Assembly (NCBI GenBank): GCA_030141605.1
Contig: JAQGDQ010000463.1
Coordinates: forward strand, 62,001 to 126,000
Length of the DNA: 64,000 nucleotides
DNA from: Tubiluchus corallicola
Taxonomy: Eukaryota > Priapulida > Priapulimorpha > Priapulimorphida > Tubiluchidae
Direction: 5' to 3'
Shown: piece by piece, positions 11,285-23,090 of the stretch
Layout of the letters: every line of letters starts with the position of its first letter
How positions within the stretch are numbered: the stretch's first letter is position 1
Made by a program: the position numbers and the translations under genes
Notes under the pieces: model-generated
What the model was told of the DNA's origin: nothing
The model's input: only the letters and a program-made list of their open reading frames with translations
Databases searched by the model: none

Positions 11285-12160
11285 AAGAATGCATGGAGGC
11301 AAAATTAGCTGAGCTGAAGAGATTAAAAGACTTGAAGTACGCAAGAGGAAGTACAGATGATGAACGACAAACATGTATATCACCTATATAGATATTGTGG
11401 CAGAAGGGTGATGACATCTGTGTTAGACTGGTTCATAGAGGATTTGAAGAACACTTAGATGTTCAGACAGATTCTACGACCATTGGAAAAAGTGTTATCA
11501 GAGTGCATTTGTCGGTTACTGCCAGCGAACAATGGATAGTATAAACTGCTAATATTAAATCTGCTTTTTTCATGGGAAAGAATTAGAGAGATTTTTTGTT
11601 ACACCTAAAGAAGCTCTATAAATTATGGAAAATATAAAAGCTTAGTCATTGTTTGTATAGATTAAATGATACTGCATGGCAGTTTTGCCAAAGTGTAGTG
11701 GAAACACTTCAAACCATTGATGGATGTAGTCCGTCAATGCTTGATCCAGCCTTATTTTTCTTTAGCTGTAATAATCAGTTATTTGCCATGATAGATACCC
11801 ATGTAAATGCCTTTCTTTATGCAGGTGACAAAACTTTTGATACCAATGGAATGAACAAACTTTGAGAGTATTTTATGGCAGCCGAGGTAGAAGAGCATCA
11901 GTTCAAGTATATAGGCTTTTCTTGTCAACAATTAGGTAGTGATATTTCGCTGGAACAAACAAGGTATTTGCAACAAATGGAAAATTGACTCCACAAACAG
12001 CAGCTGTCAAATATGCAAAGCTTTATTTAAATGGAAGAAAACTGCTAGACAGTTTTTTGGACATATTAATTTGGGTATACTGGATTGTAGACCTGACATA
12101 GCAAGTGAAATGATAGAACTCAGTCCTAAGCTCAATAATCAGTGATGTTTAGAGAGCAAT
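11285..12160 (+). mobile_element. Ty1/copia-type retrotransposon pol fragment (GalEa-like), degenerate
   Basis: In shifting plus-strand frames the order of a copia reverse transcriptase is seen: RLVHRGFEE near 11430 (family RLVARGFEE), ANIKSAFFMGKE near 11550 (DIKSAFLQGK), YRLNDTAWQF near 11655 (YGLNDASRxW), DPALFFF near 11745, a THVNAFLYAGDKTFD stretch near 11800 (HVDDFLxAG, with the catalytic DD changed to NA), FKYIGFSCQQ near 11905, and CRPDIASEMIELS near 12090 (TRPDIAFDVLELS), which leads into RNase H. Several stops and frameshifts show it is dead. The word choice matches the GalEa branch of copia known from aquatic animals. No LTRs were found. Confidence 0.75.
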
Positions 12161-14393
12161 TAAGGTAGTTTAGTTTGCAGATTCACAGATGATAACATTT
12201 CTGCACAATTTTTTTTCCCAAATCTTTCTTTTGACGCCAGGAAGATTAATGTGCAGATTAGAATTCCAAATTTGGCTGAACAGCTAATCTAAAAGTAATA
12301 ATCTTTTAGCACATTTCATGTAATGTTCAGTTTTATTACTTATTCTCATTTACATCACAAAACAGGTGAAAACATAACAAATGTCAATGTTTATTGATTA
12401 GACATGTTTGATTCCTAAGATTCGCCTGGCATCTGCTACGTAGGGAAATTGATGCGTTTTAAAGTGAATAAACCTGCAACGTACGTCTTTTTGTGTTAAT
12501 CAGCTGTTGGAGTATACAGTAACATTGGCTTTCTAGGCGGTCAAGAAAATATCAAGTTATAGTTTCCAGATTTTCCAATTCTCTGCACCATTTCCTAACC
12601 TTGTAACGACAGAGTTTTTGACTTTTTCCCATACTAATATAGTTTACACCAATTTGTCTAAATTTTCAGTTTCGGTGCATGACTTAATCTTAACAGCAAC
12701 TGCCCAAAGTACATTCACTGTTTCTCAAAAAAAACTTGTTTAAATTTCGTGTTCAAGTCACAGATAACACCATATAGTAAAACTGGATAAAGTTAAACAG
12801 GAACTTGTATCTGTCAGAAGCATAAACTTCTATTTTTAAATTGCTGACAGCTCAATTAAAACAGGTTTACAGTTCTTCATAATGTCCCATAGATACAGAG
12901 TACTGTTATTGTCTGTGACCTATACTGTTTTTTTCTGCGTAAAGATTATGATATTTTTTCCTTTTATTGGTAGTGTCTGTTTTGGCTTATGTTTTTAATA
13001 ACCTTAATGTCTCATATTTTGTGCTAATTGTGATAGTAAATAGTAATAAACTTATATTCTACTTCTGGTAAAACATCTTGTAAAGGGTGCAAAAAATACA
13101 TATTTAACCAACGCGCAGGGAACCAAAATTCTTATTAAAATGTATCAAGAGACGTAAAATATCCCACAAATCTATGACGACTTTTTGCAGATTTTTAAAG
13201 ATTTCTCTTTAAACAAGTTTATGGAAGTTTGTTTAGTTCCATGTTTACCTGTTGTGCTCTGTATCTGCATTGGTCTTTCTTTTTTGTACTTTACAGTTTA
13301 TGGTATAGTTTACGATTATTCATTATGTCTTGATGCTAGTTATCGTAGTTTACTAGTGCTGATTAGTGTTTATAGTCATAACGCTATTGCTAAAAAACAG
13401 GTATTGTTAATCTCAGCATGTTGATCATTTTTATCAGCATGCATATACTGTTATTATTGTAATTGTATATATATCACCGAATATGATGGCAAATGAAGAA
13501 TTTCTACTTATTATCATCAAACATTACTTTCTCTACAAAAATAATCGGAAATGCCAAATTACTGCTTACCTATCAACTCTTGTGAATCTTGAGAACTTTT
13601 TGCGCCCTCTCCAACTTCTGAAATGTCCTTAGATAAATTTGACAATAAACCTTTCTCAACTTCCATAATTGAAATAATATTGAAACAACTACTAAACCCA
13701 TGTGCCTACAGTCCTTGACTTCGCCAGACTCCCTTTGACCTTTGTAATGCGTTATGAACAAAATCCATTTCGTGCTGCCATCTGTCGTTGGAAAATGGAT
13801 ACGCACCTGGGCCCACCTCTAAAGCGTTTGATAGAAAAAATTGTCTAACTTGTCGATAAAATTCAGATTACACTACTATATAAATAGATTTATATAAAAT
13901 AGAACATTTCGGTTTATTCGTTAGACCATTCTCAACTGATATAATACAATGAAAATTCAATTCACATTAAAATTTTGTAAATTAAAGTCTTTTTTTCTAC
14001 ATAAAATTAATTACACGATCAATTGCTTTTTGGAATTCATTAATATTTTTCGTAAAGTATTTATCACCTGTTATTTTATCTGTAAATTTTATTATCTTTT
14101 GCATTTAAAGTGACTTAAATTCAAACTAATGTTACCAATCAAGTTTACGAAATATTAGACAATGTGAGCTTTTGCCTGATATGTCTTTTGCATACAAATA
14201 TAGCTTAACACAAGTATATACACTTAGACACTTAGAAAATGATCGAGCTCTTGTACGTTATTAATATTTAATGCAGTATCTTTATTTGCAATAGGACTTA
14301 TTGAAAATAACACAATATATATCCGAACAAAACTAAAAAAATAAGGTTCTACATCTGACTTGACCCTATTAGCTGATCAACCAAAAGTTCAAG
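12161..14393. other. No recognisable feature
   Basis: AT-rich sequence without a recognisable exon. The copia RNase H, if once present, is not identifiable downstream of 12160. The frame at 13185-13424 is hydrophobic but unlike any family I know. Confidence 0.4.
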
Positions 14394-14456
14394 TCACACA
14401 CACGCACGCACGCACACACACACACACATAATATATATACACATACACATATACAT

Positions 14457-14535
<79 letters not shown>

Positions 14536-14566
14536 CATATACACACATATACATATACATATATAC
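14394..14566. repeat. (CA)n(TA)n compound microsatellite
   Basis: CA/CG dinucleotides pass into mixed TACA and then into a pure TA run of about 65 bases, followed by TACA words. Long reading frames across it are repeat artefacts. Confidence 0.95.
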
Positions 14567-15267
14567 TAATAATACTATATGAGTATTGGTGTAAGTATTG
14601 AGTAATAGTGTATGGTAAGTATAAATATTCACTAAGCTATACAACATAATTATTATCATATTAAATACGTTGTTAAAGACATACTTATAATAATCCATAT
14701 GCACACACATATACCTGCATATGTATATAAATTTACATAACATTATATGTATATATAAACAAAAATTTTTTGTTTAAACGAGTTAATGTATGGTAAATGA
14801 GGAAATAAAAATTAATTGCGTGTTGTGCATAAAATTAGAGTGTGTACATACGTACCCTGTTCTGGAAATGGTCTTAGTAATATTTCATGTACTATGATTA
14901 TTATTAAAGGGGCTGCAAGGGGGTGAGACACGCAATAATATCATATAACTCGTTTCAAGCCAACTCCTCCACGTGGTACAGCTCGGGTCCCGGGGGAGCA
15001 AATGGAGCAAGTCCGACTACCAAGCGGCTTAACGCAGCCAGCCATTTTGGAATGGTGAAGATGGGGAGGTTGAATCTGAGCTAACAGCCCATTCCTGTAA
15101 AAATATCTACTGTTACAGAAACCAAAGACACCAATGAAACCAATCTGGGGTAACTACTGTCACAGCGGACGTGAGAAGAGATGACAAGGACGGCAGGATG
15201 GCAGTGTTGGGTTGAAGCTTGCTAGAAGTCCAGTACCCAATCACGTCAATAGTGACCCTCAAGATAT

Positions 15268-15545
15268 GTATGAGTTTGGGTACATGGAACAGACGGAAAG
15301 TGATTGTAGCAGAAGTGGTATGTCATGTGGCAAATGCGATGGAGAGGTAAAAGATTAGTCTGCTGGGTATTAGTGAATATAGACGGACTAGAACGAGAAA
15401 GACGAGACTAAACACAGGGCAGACGAATGTATAATTCTTGAAGAAGATCAACACAGAGGTGGAGTCACTGATGTTACAATGTGCACAGAAGAGTCTCATA
15501 GTGCGGAGACCAGAGTCGGCTTACTTTATTTGTCCTCTCAAGAAT
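15268..15545 (+). mobile_element. RTE-like LINE endonuclease fragment
   Basis: Plus-strand frames show MSLGTWNRRK near 15270 (family LGTWNVRTL), SLLGISEYRRTRTRK near 15357 (ILGISETRW), RLNTGQTNV near 15405, and SLMLQCAQKSLI near 15465 (VAMMLSKEAQKALI). This is the start of the apurinic endonuclease domain of RTE-type non-LTR retrotransposons. One stop interrupts it, and the catalytic Glu of SET is kept as SEY. Only the N-terminal part of ORF2 is present, so the copy is truncated on its 3' side, the opposite of normal LINE truncation. The preceding 300 bases, which are more GC-rich, may be its 5' UTR. Confidence 0.65.
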
Positions 15546-15707
15546 TTTTTCTGTTGTGCTGACCATCACCTGCTTGATCTTCCACTGCTCAGCTGCTTCA
15601 CCTCATCTAGGTTCTTCGTGTCTGGAACACGTTCTTTACCGCCACCCCTTTGTTGTATCATCCTCCAACTTCCTCAAATCAAATTTGTGTGACGTGCTGA
15701 CCGGTGC

Positions 15708-15948
15708 GTGGTAAAAATGGCACAGGAAAAATCGTACAGCAAAATTGGCACAGGGAAGATGCCACAGGAAAAATGGCACAAATGGAAAAGTAGGTAAAAT
15801 GACACAGGCAAAATGGCACGGAAAAATGGCACATAAAAAATGACACAGGCAAAAATGACACAGGTAAAAATGGCACAGGAAAAAACCGGCACAAATAGAA
15901 AAGAAGGTAAAAATGGCACAAATGGAAAAGTAGCAAAAATGGCACATT
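15708..15948. repeat. Degenerate tandem array (aaaatggcacagg-type)
   Basis: About 15 variants of aaaaatggcacagg are arranged at roughly 15-30 base spacing, with insertions such as aaatggaaaagtagg. Minus-strand frames reading CHFxxCHF are products of this repeat and not proteins. Confidence 0.85.
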
Positions 15949-18449
15949 GTAAAGTTGATGTAATTGATTTCCATAATAAAACTAATTGACAATATTTCTG
16001 ACGTGGACAGAAAGTGAAGACTTTGCAAATAATAGTTATAAAATTGAGCTTTAAAAATGAAGAGATGACATTGTTCGAAAATTATTATTTTCATTTTGCT
16101 TGAATACATAGGAAGTGCATTTCTCAACGAAACCTCAGCATTTAGCTGTTCAGGGTTTCGGGTTTTGCCCCCTAGCACGGCCCCCTATTGTGGCCCTAGC
16201 TCAAAAACTATGGGAACAGATGGATCATAAAGAAACACAAATGAAGACCCGCCCGCTCCGTGACCTTTGATGCGGCAACTCGGGTCATATGTATACATAG
16301 ATAACTTTGCCCGGTGAGTGTACCCTGTGAGTTTTGTATCCCTAGTTCTCAGCATGTAAAAGGTCACAAATTGGGGGACCCCAAATTTTGAATTTTGGCC
16401 CCTCCCTCGGGTGTTTGAAACTTGCCAGCTCTTTAAAACCCCAGGTGCACACCTGCCTCACAGCGCCCAATACTGGAATGGCAGAGCCAATGACGTATTG
16501 TGATCCGCCTGAAAATTCATGCAAACATACAACTCATGCTACAAACCGAGTAATTTGGAATTTTGTGGCATCTGTAATCTCAGCTGTAGCAGTCAGACCA
16601 TCGACAGAGAATTTCCTTCAGCAGGTATAATAAAACCAAAAAAAAACTTTAGAACTGCAACAGAGAAATGAACAATTGTACATAAATCAGGGAGCACACT
16701 TGCTAATACAGTTTTTACATCTGTACTGAAGGAAACTCGTTGATTAACAAATTGAGAGTTTCCAACATAAGATATTATAACTTCGAATTACAAATTAAGT
16801 ATATAATTTAAATACTTTATCGAAGCGTCACAGCAGTGCAAAAAGTCTATTGCATTGTTTATTACAAGAAACCACTTTTATAAATGCTACTACTTACTAT
16901 TGCTATTTACTATTACTATTAGCTAGACTTTTATTATTTGCTAGAGCCCCAACAAAATTCGCTGAAACTATCTGCAAACTGAAGAATACACCAAGTATCA
17001 TTACTAGGAATTTGCACAAGAATGACTTTGATATTTAGAAACTTTAGATTCCTGTTCATTGACGATAAAATTTTGCAATTCACTATTGAAAGGTTGACAA
17101 AATCTATCAATAATTATGACAAGCTAGAGAACATCCGACTCTCAGACCTCATGCCAAAAAAACACTCGCACACCAGAACAAAAAACAACATTATTACTAA
17201 ACCGGCAAGTCCAAAAGGATCATCACTGAATGTGGCTCTATGGCTACTCACCATGGACCAAATGACTTGTGTCCACCGTGATGTTCAAGGTACTGTTGGA
17301 TGAATGGTCAGTACTTATCTGTCCAAAAGTATTTAGAATAGGCATTAATATGGGGCATTTAAGACAATTATGAGTTCCATAGCCTTGATAAGGTTTCCTT
17401 TGCAACTTGTTCTTAAGTAAAGTTAGGATAATACATAGAAGTGTACTGGACAGTATCAAAAATGAGTCAGACAGGTATTGATAACACTCCAAGCATGTTT
17501 ACAACATGTAGCTACCAATTATTTTTGTGCTTTGACACGAGTACACTGTGCCATTAAAATGTGCATCAAATAGAAATGTAAATATCTATTTAAATTAATC
17601 TGCTACTGACACACAGCTTTGCCAGCTATTAACATTTACTAAGACCCCCTTAAAAGAAAAAACTTTCAAACCATATACACTACTCATCCCAACTGGCACT
17701 CCTCAGTTAACCACTCTGCATTCCACGCGCTGTCAGAAAAAGTCATGTAAAATAGTGTATCCTGAAAAAAAGAGCATTAATATATCAGTTGAAAACGTTT
17801 ACATATCAACTCATATAACTCAATTAGTAACTCCCCTTTATTAAATGCACAGCCCCCAATGAACTTTTGAATTTTGCCACCTTCCTTTTTAAAGCTAGAC
17901 AGAAAGAATAAGAATGAGAAATTTATTAATGGAAAAACTATGTCAGAAATAAATCAACACAAAGAATTTAGAAAAAGGAAAAAACATCTTTAATCTTTTC
18001 AGCACTTTAACAACAATATTATCAAAACCCATGGAACAAACCAAGTAAAGGGAAAATGGAAAAGAAAACTAGCCCCCCAGAGCTAGTGACTGTTATCCCT
18101 ATGAGTATTTACATGCCCCAAATAGGCCCCCAGGGCTCAAGTTATCTTATTCCCTGAGCACGAAGAATATTCACCCTTCTCCCAGGCTGGAGATAGAGGT
18201 TGGACTGTCTGCAGAAAGTGACCTCTCCGGTCAGTCTCCTCTTCGTCTATAGTGCTCCATGTCTCTTCCACGCCACTTGCTCCTAGATGGTGAAACACTC
18301 TTCTACCATCTCGGTACTCTGTTCACAAGCAAAAGCGATGTCCTTGCCATCTGCCATCATTGCTTCTGCCACTGCTTTAGCAACATTTCTTCCCCACACA
18401 AAGCTGCCCTTTGTTGTCACTGCCTCTTTGAACTGGCAACAGTGCCACC
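15949..18449. other. No recognisable gene
   Basis: A more GC-rich patch (16130-16520) and AT-rich flanks hold no protein motif I recognise. The many small frames overlap on both strands. The patch may be the remains of an unidentified repeat. Confidence 0.4.
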
Positions 18450-18514
18450 ATCCTCATCCTCTTTGCTTGTATTGTACTCCTGCCTCATCCTCTTTGCTTG
18501 TATTGTACTCCTGC
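18450..18514. repeat. Direct tandem duplication, about 32-bp unit, two copies
   Basis: The words ctcatcctctttgcttgt and attgtactcctgc appear twice back to back with no visible difference, indicating a recent local duplication. Confidence 0.85.
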
Positions 18515-19067
18515 AAAAAACATCAAATGTTATTCATCAGTTATTAGCAACTCAGAAACAGGCTGAGCTGCAAGTGCTTTCATTTACATTTCGGAAAAAT
18601 ATTTTTCTCTTCACTTAATGTAGGTGCTACTATGTCCATACACTCTCAGCCTATGGTTATACTGTCATTATTCCCACGAACCGGCTATGACTTTTTTTCA
18701 CAAAATAGTTCAAATACAATGGTTATGATCACATTCATATGTGCACCACACTCAACACCGTCATCGTCAACCCATCATAGTAATAACCATGGCATTGCAA
18801 CAAAGCCTGCAAAGAGAGAATGTCTATCTGCCGCAAATCCCATCTATACCACTGTGGAGGACTTATTTTCCATTTCCGTTATAAAAAATGAAGCCCATGG
18901 TAATTTGGAAGGCTGCATTTTTCAAGGCACATTTTTCAAGCATCTTCGTTATCTAATGTTTTACAATATGACGCTTATGCAATGGCAGCCTGCACAATGG
19001 TTGCCGGATCATCAGAGAACTGATCCGCAACATATGAATTTATAGTATCCACTATGCTCAAGTGACA
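18515..19067. other. No recognisable feature
   Basis: Directly beyond the gypsy relic on its downstream (minus-strand 3') side. If pol continued here it is too decayed to read. The plus-strand frame at 18632-19045 shows no known domain. Confidence 0.35.
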
Positions 19068-19740
19068 TTAGTCTGGTTCAGCTTTGGCAGAAGTGCAATC
19101 TTCACACCTGAGATCAGCCTCCAATAACAATTTCGCAAAGTCCTGGGACTGCAGATCACTGATAGTATCTGCTTCGCACAAAGTACCCACAACGGTTCCT
19201 TTTACAAGCGTGATTTCATCCTCTCCCAAATTTATCACTGATACAGATAGTTGCAGTGTGGCAGACCAATGAGAGCTCTCCCAATTAATACCTTCTCTAA
19301 ATGTGGGTCTGACCCATCCACTTCTGCACAACCGGCTGAAACGATGGGACTGGTTCTACGACCCAACCTCCCTTTTCCCCAAGAACAGCAAGCCCAGCAC
19401 CCCTGGTTATCTATCCCGCCCTCTATTATCATTTGGGTACAAGCAGGGACTAGTATGGCCTTACTCACAACTACAGCTGTCCTTTGGTGCAAACCTATAC
19501 CTAAAATACCAGTGGACCCTCTCAGATCAGTTATTAGTACCGTATGGATAGCCTCAAAACTTCCTGTTTTCAAAGTACAGGACAGTAGGCCATGTACATC
19601 CATAGGTCCGCTATTACGTGTGATCGAAATCACATCTGTGTGGTTCAAAGTAGGAAAATTAGGACTACAAGCCATTTTATCTTTCAGTGACTTGTCTATG
19701 ACAGTTGATGCAGCCCCATAATTGTTTGATTTGTATGAGT
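19068..19740 (-). mobile_element. Ty3/gypsy-like pol fragment: protease end and protease-RT linker
   Basis: On the minus strand a frame opens with YGAASTVIDKSL near 19715, the position of the retropepsin active site (family DxGA), continues through a protease-like region to about 19400, shifts frame, and ends in a linker with INLGEDEITLVKGTVVGTL (near 19220). That linker pattern, a beta-strand followed by L-KGxxVG, precedes reverse transcriptase in gypsy-type polyproteins. The catalytic Asp is replaced (N-Y-G-A), and one frameshift breaks the frame, so no active enzyme is possible. RT, RNase H and LTRs were not found next to it. Confidence 0.55.
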
Positions 19741-19749
19741 CTCCGCTGC

Positions 19750-20335
19750 TGGCCTTTAAATTCGTTCATCTGAACATTAGAAAACTCTAGCTACGTCTAC
19801 ACGAGTTTAGATTAGTGCTACGACAAACTGAAAATAAAGTGAATATATTCGAGATATGTGAAACCTGGCTTGATAACAGCTACAGCAACTCCTGTCTCAA
19901 TATAAACAATTATGAGATTATCCCAGAAAGTATAGGCATACAAATAGTTTTGGAGGTGTTTTAATCTATGGATCAAATGATTTTGAACAGAAATGATCTT
20001 GAAACAGATGAAATTGAAGCGGTATGGTGCGAAGTTCGTTTGCCTAGATCAGCCCCTTTCGCGTCGGTTGTGTACACCGGTCACACGACTCTACCGGTGA
20101 CTGGTTCCACATGTTTGATACTGTTCTTGAAAGAGTTTATAGCGAAGGCAAAGAAGTTTACATAATGGGTGATATCAATATCGACCTGTCGCCAAACAAA
20201 GTGACGCCTAATCAACGATTGTGGACAACGTTATACGAATCCTGTGGATTAAAAACAGCTTGCAAACGTTCCCACAATAAAAACGGAAAATACTGCTACC
20301 TTGAATGTTCCGAGAATATAATTAGTGTATCAGTC
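19750..20335 (+). mobile_element. LINE endonuclease-domain fragment (CR1/L2-like), plus strand
   Basis: Starting at HLNIRKL near 19768, shifting frames give ICETWLDNSY near 19850 (family ISETWL), YGGVLIY near 19950, and YIMGDINIDLS near 20155 (the GDFNxD catalytic motif). This is an apurinic/apyrimidinic endonuclease domain from the start of a non-LTR retrotransposon ORF2. At least three frame breaks are needed to read it. It stops before the SDH motif and RT, so only the 5' half survives. It lies directly against the gypsy fragment in the opposite direction. Confidence 0.7.
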
Positions 20336-20542
20336 CCTCACCCTGGATACACACAAATACATAAATACACACAAATCAATCAGATATCATTCATACAAAC
20401 CCACAGATATTAACACTCTACGAGCTGATCTGCAAAGAATTCCATATCCAGTAATAGACGTTTTTTGAAGATCCAACTGATGCCGTCGAATATTTCACTG
20501 ATGTAATAAAAGTCCATGCTCCTATTAAGGAAAAAGAGAGTG

Positions 20543-20580
<38 letters not shown>

Positions 20581-21597
20581 ATGTATTTTGAAAATGCCTC
20601 GAATTGTGGATAGAGCTTTATTAAGCACGGTATTTAGTCACTGATGTTTACTGCTAACAGCTAGTCGTTCACGAGCTTACTTATTTAAAGTATCGAGAAA
20701 TGTTATAGAGTTACGAAAATGTAACATGCTCAAGAAAGTTTTAACATGGTTTAAATTGCTAAAATGTTTATGTAATTAGCAAAGCGGAATTTAATGTGGA
20801 AGTTGGAGGTTAACAAGGTAGTTTACTGCACGTTGAGTGTAGGATAAGGCCATAAGAATTGAGAACGCGGAAGTTTTCATAAAGCAAAAGATTATCTTGA
20901 ATATTTGAATTTCAAGAATGTAATAGTGATAAGATGCAGTTTATGCATTTACTATAGAAATTTATATGTTGGCCTTAGTAAGACTGTGCTGTTTGTACTT
21001 ACGTCCAAGTAGTTCAGCAATTTTTGTATGAGGAAGGTCCTTATAAGTTTTGCATCCAAGTTTAAAATTTGATGCTGTATAGCAAGTTCAAACTGTAAAA
21101 ACGTATAGCTGGATATTTGAAATACGTGTCAAAATGTAAAATTGAATGTGAACTTTAAAAATTATTTTATGCATTGAGAACATTTACAGAGTAATGTGAA
21201 TATTTTACTGAATGTCAGGTAGTAAAAGGAAAGCGTAAAAATGTAACAGAAATACCCAACAATGGAAATATGGTATAACATTTTTATTTAAAATGACATA
21301 ATAACATAGTTGATCATATATGTCAGAAGTTAAAGTACAAGTATACACATTTTGAATGTAAACTTTGGTACGCACATAAAATTTCATTGTGCATTGTAGC
21401 TATAATATGTTACTACAGTACAAGTATGTATTTCTTTAGAACATCATAGTTTCCCATAATATTTATTGTTTTCCCAATCTATAATTTTGGGCTATAACGG
21501 CACGAGGGGTAGTGATTGCCCGTCGGGAAGCCTTTTGACACCGTTACTACAAATTGTGTAGCGGCTAGATGTACACTTTCTTCGTGTAAATTTTGAA
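20336..21597. other. No recognisable gene; contains a TA/TG microsatellite
   Basis: Apart from the dinucleotide run at 20541-20584, no motif, RNA or repeat structure was recognised in this AT-rich stretch. Confidence 0.4.
20541..20584. repeat. (TA)n(TG)n microsatellite
   Basis: A TA run continues directly into a TG run, the same compound type as the tract at 5950. Confidence 0.9.
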
Positions 21598-21615
21598 CAA
21601 AATTTAGGGGAGGCA

Positions 21616-22021
21616 TGTAACTGTGACTGAGGCCGATTTATTACAGATCTTTGGTTTAAATTTCCCAGTATATGTGACTGGGATAGTTAATTGTGGATTC
21701 GTGAAGATAGTCCGAAATTTGCGGATTGATGTGATAAATTTTTATCCTGTTTCCCATGTGTTGAGTCACGACCTCACTTTGGAGGCAAGAAATGCGGAGA
21801 GCGGACCAAGTGCACTGAATCTAAAATCTTGATGTTAATCTTAATACCACTTTGATATTAATCTTATTATCATTTTGATATCAATCTTATTATTTGTGAT
21901 ATAAGATTATAGCGATTGCGTGTATGAATACAATGCAATCAATCGGAGACGTGTAAATTCCGTTATTGGCGTCACGTAGCAGTTCCTTCCTGGCAATAAA
22001 GGCTCAACATTAAACTAAGCA
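21616..22021 (+). other. Possible LTR or LTR-like repeat with internal 23-bp tandem units
   Basis: A purine-rich word (aggggaggca) is followed by TGTAACTGTGAC, and about 400 bases later AATAAA is followed by a terminal ...ctaagca, giving TG...CA ends. Between 21829 and 21915 about four copies of a 23-25 base unit built on gatattaatcttatt occur. This resembles an LTR preceded by a polypurine tract, but no second copy and no convincing primer site were found, so it may be a solo LTR or coincidence. Confidence 0.3.
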
Positions 22022-22459
22022 TTGTTGTTTGGGTATCGTTTCAATATATCAAATGAGTTGGATTCATGCATTATGGACTTGCCTCATGTATTGTGGTCCA
22101 CGAAGGCTTTGATGATTCAAGGATAGATTTATGACTATCATATCATAAACTCAATAGAAAATAGTTTCCCGGCTATTAGAAAGTATACGTGTATACTTTC
22201 AACACAAGATGTAGTACAGTAATTCACTGGTAAGAATATAGGCCTATATATATAATGGAATAAGTTTAAATTATACTAGCTATCCAATTATTAAAAAAAT
22301 GAGTCTAACCTGACATAAACCAAAGTTTGTGCTTTCACTGGGCAAACGTGCAAAACATGCAAATATTTTCAAATATACTTTTTGATGTTTCCATATTTCA
22401 AAATAAATAATGATGAGTGTCAGACAGTCTATGTTTTCCTTTTGCAAACATACCTAAAT
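22022..22459. other. No recognisable feature
   Basis: AT-rich sequence with no motif recognised on either strand. It includes the palindromic word taggccta once. Confidence 0.4.
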
Positions 22460-23000
22460 CCAATTCCATATCCAACGTTTAAGGCTTGAGGTAGATCTAT
22501 GGATCTCCTCTGTAAAGCCTGCTCTCCTGGCATTTAGTGTGCATGGTACAAGGGATTTTTTATGATTCCACTCAAATTCCAAATTTCTCTTGAATTCGTT
22601 TATTGACTTAGATCTTACAATTTAGCTGCTTAAACCAAACCTGCTGAAGGCATACTTCCTTACATTCAGTCTGGCGCTGGGTTTGTAAAATTTACAAGGA
22701 TGACCTCTAGTAATTTCTCAACAAGAAAAATGACTCAACCAAAACATCAATTTTATCGATAATTCGAAAAGCCTGAATCACATCACTTCGTTGACGTCTA
22801 TATAGATGGAATGTTTAACTTCTTAGTCTTTCTGTCCTGTCCAAGTTACCAAATGATAGAGAACTTGGTAGCCCTTTATTAAACAGCCCTTTGTCTCTCT
22901 GAGTTGAGCACCTCCTATGAACATTGGTCCCCAAACTACGATGGCATGTTCTAGGTGTGGTCTAATAATTAATAAAATCCACACTGTGACCAGAGCTACA
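22460..23000 (-). mobile_element. LINE 3' fragment (CR1-like RT C-terminus), minus strand
   Basis: Reading the minus strand from about 23000, shifting frames give LIRPHLEHAIVVWGP (family LVRPxLEYA-VW), LPSSLSFGNLDRTERLR, YRRQRSDVIQAFRI and IDKIDV, then KFYKPSARLNVRK and finally a stretch matching the NxF-K-LExxW end. This is the conserved order of the thumb and C-terminal region of CR1-type reverse transcriptase polyproteins. Several stops and frameshifts make it a dead relic. The RT catalytic region and endonuclease are absent, consistent with 5' truncation. The hAT element inserted about 100 bases beyond its 5' edge. Confidence 0.8.
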
Positions 23001-23090
23001 AATACGTAACTGGGATTTTAAATAAAACACAGTTTATCTGCATTTCACAACAAGCTCTCTCCCTCTCTCAACGTGCAAAAAGTTCTATTC

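Noticed and set aside
14369-14743. 124-residue minus-strand frame rich in Tyr/Ile/Cys/Val.
   Set aside because: It is the translation of the CA/TA microsatellite.
15636-16178. 180-residue minus-strand frame with CHFxxCHF repeats, resembling a metal-binding protein.
   Set aside because: The pattern is produced by the aaaatggcacagg tandem array; other frames of the same array give similar artefacts.
18259-19045. Two plus-strand frames of 119 and 137 residues.
   Set aside because: No domain recognised; the first includes a local tandem duplication and the second lies next to a minus-strand gypsy relic. Codon use is not convincing.
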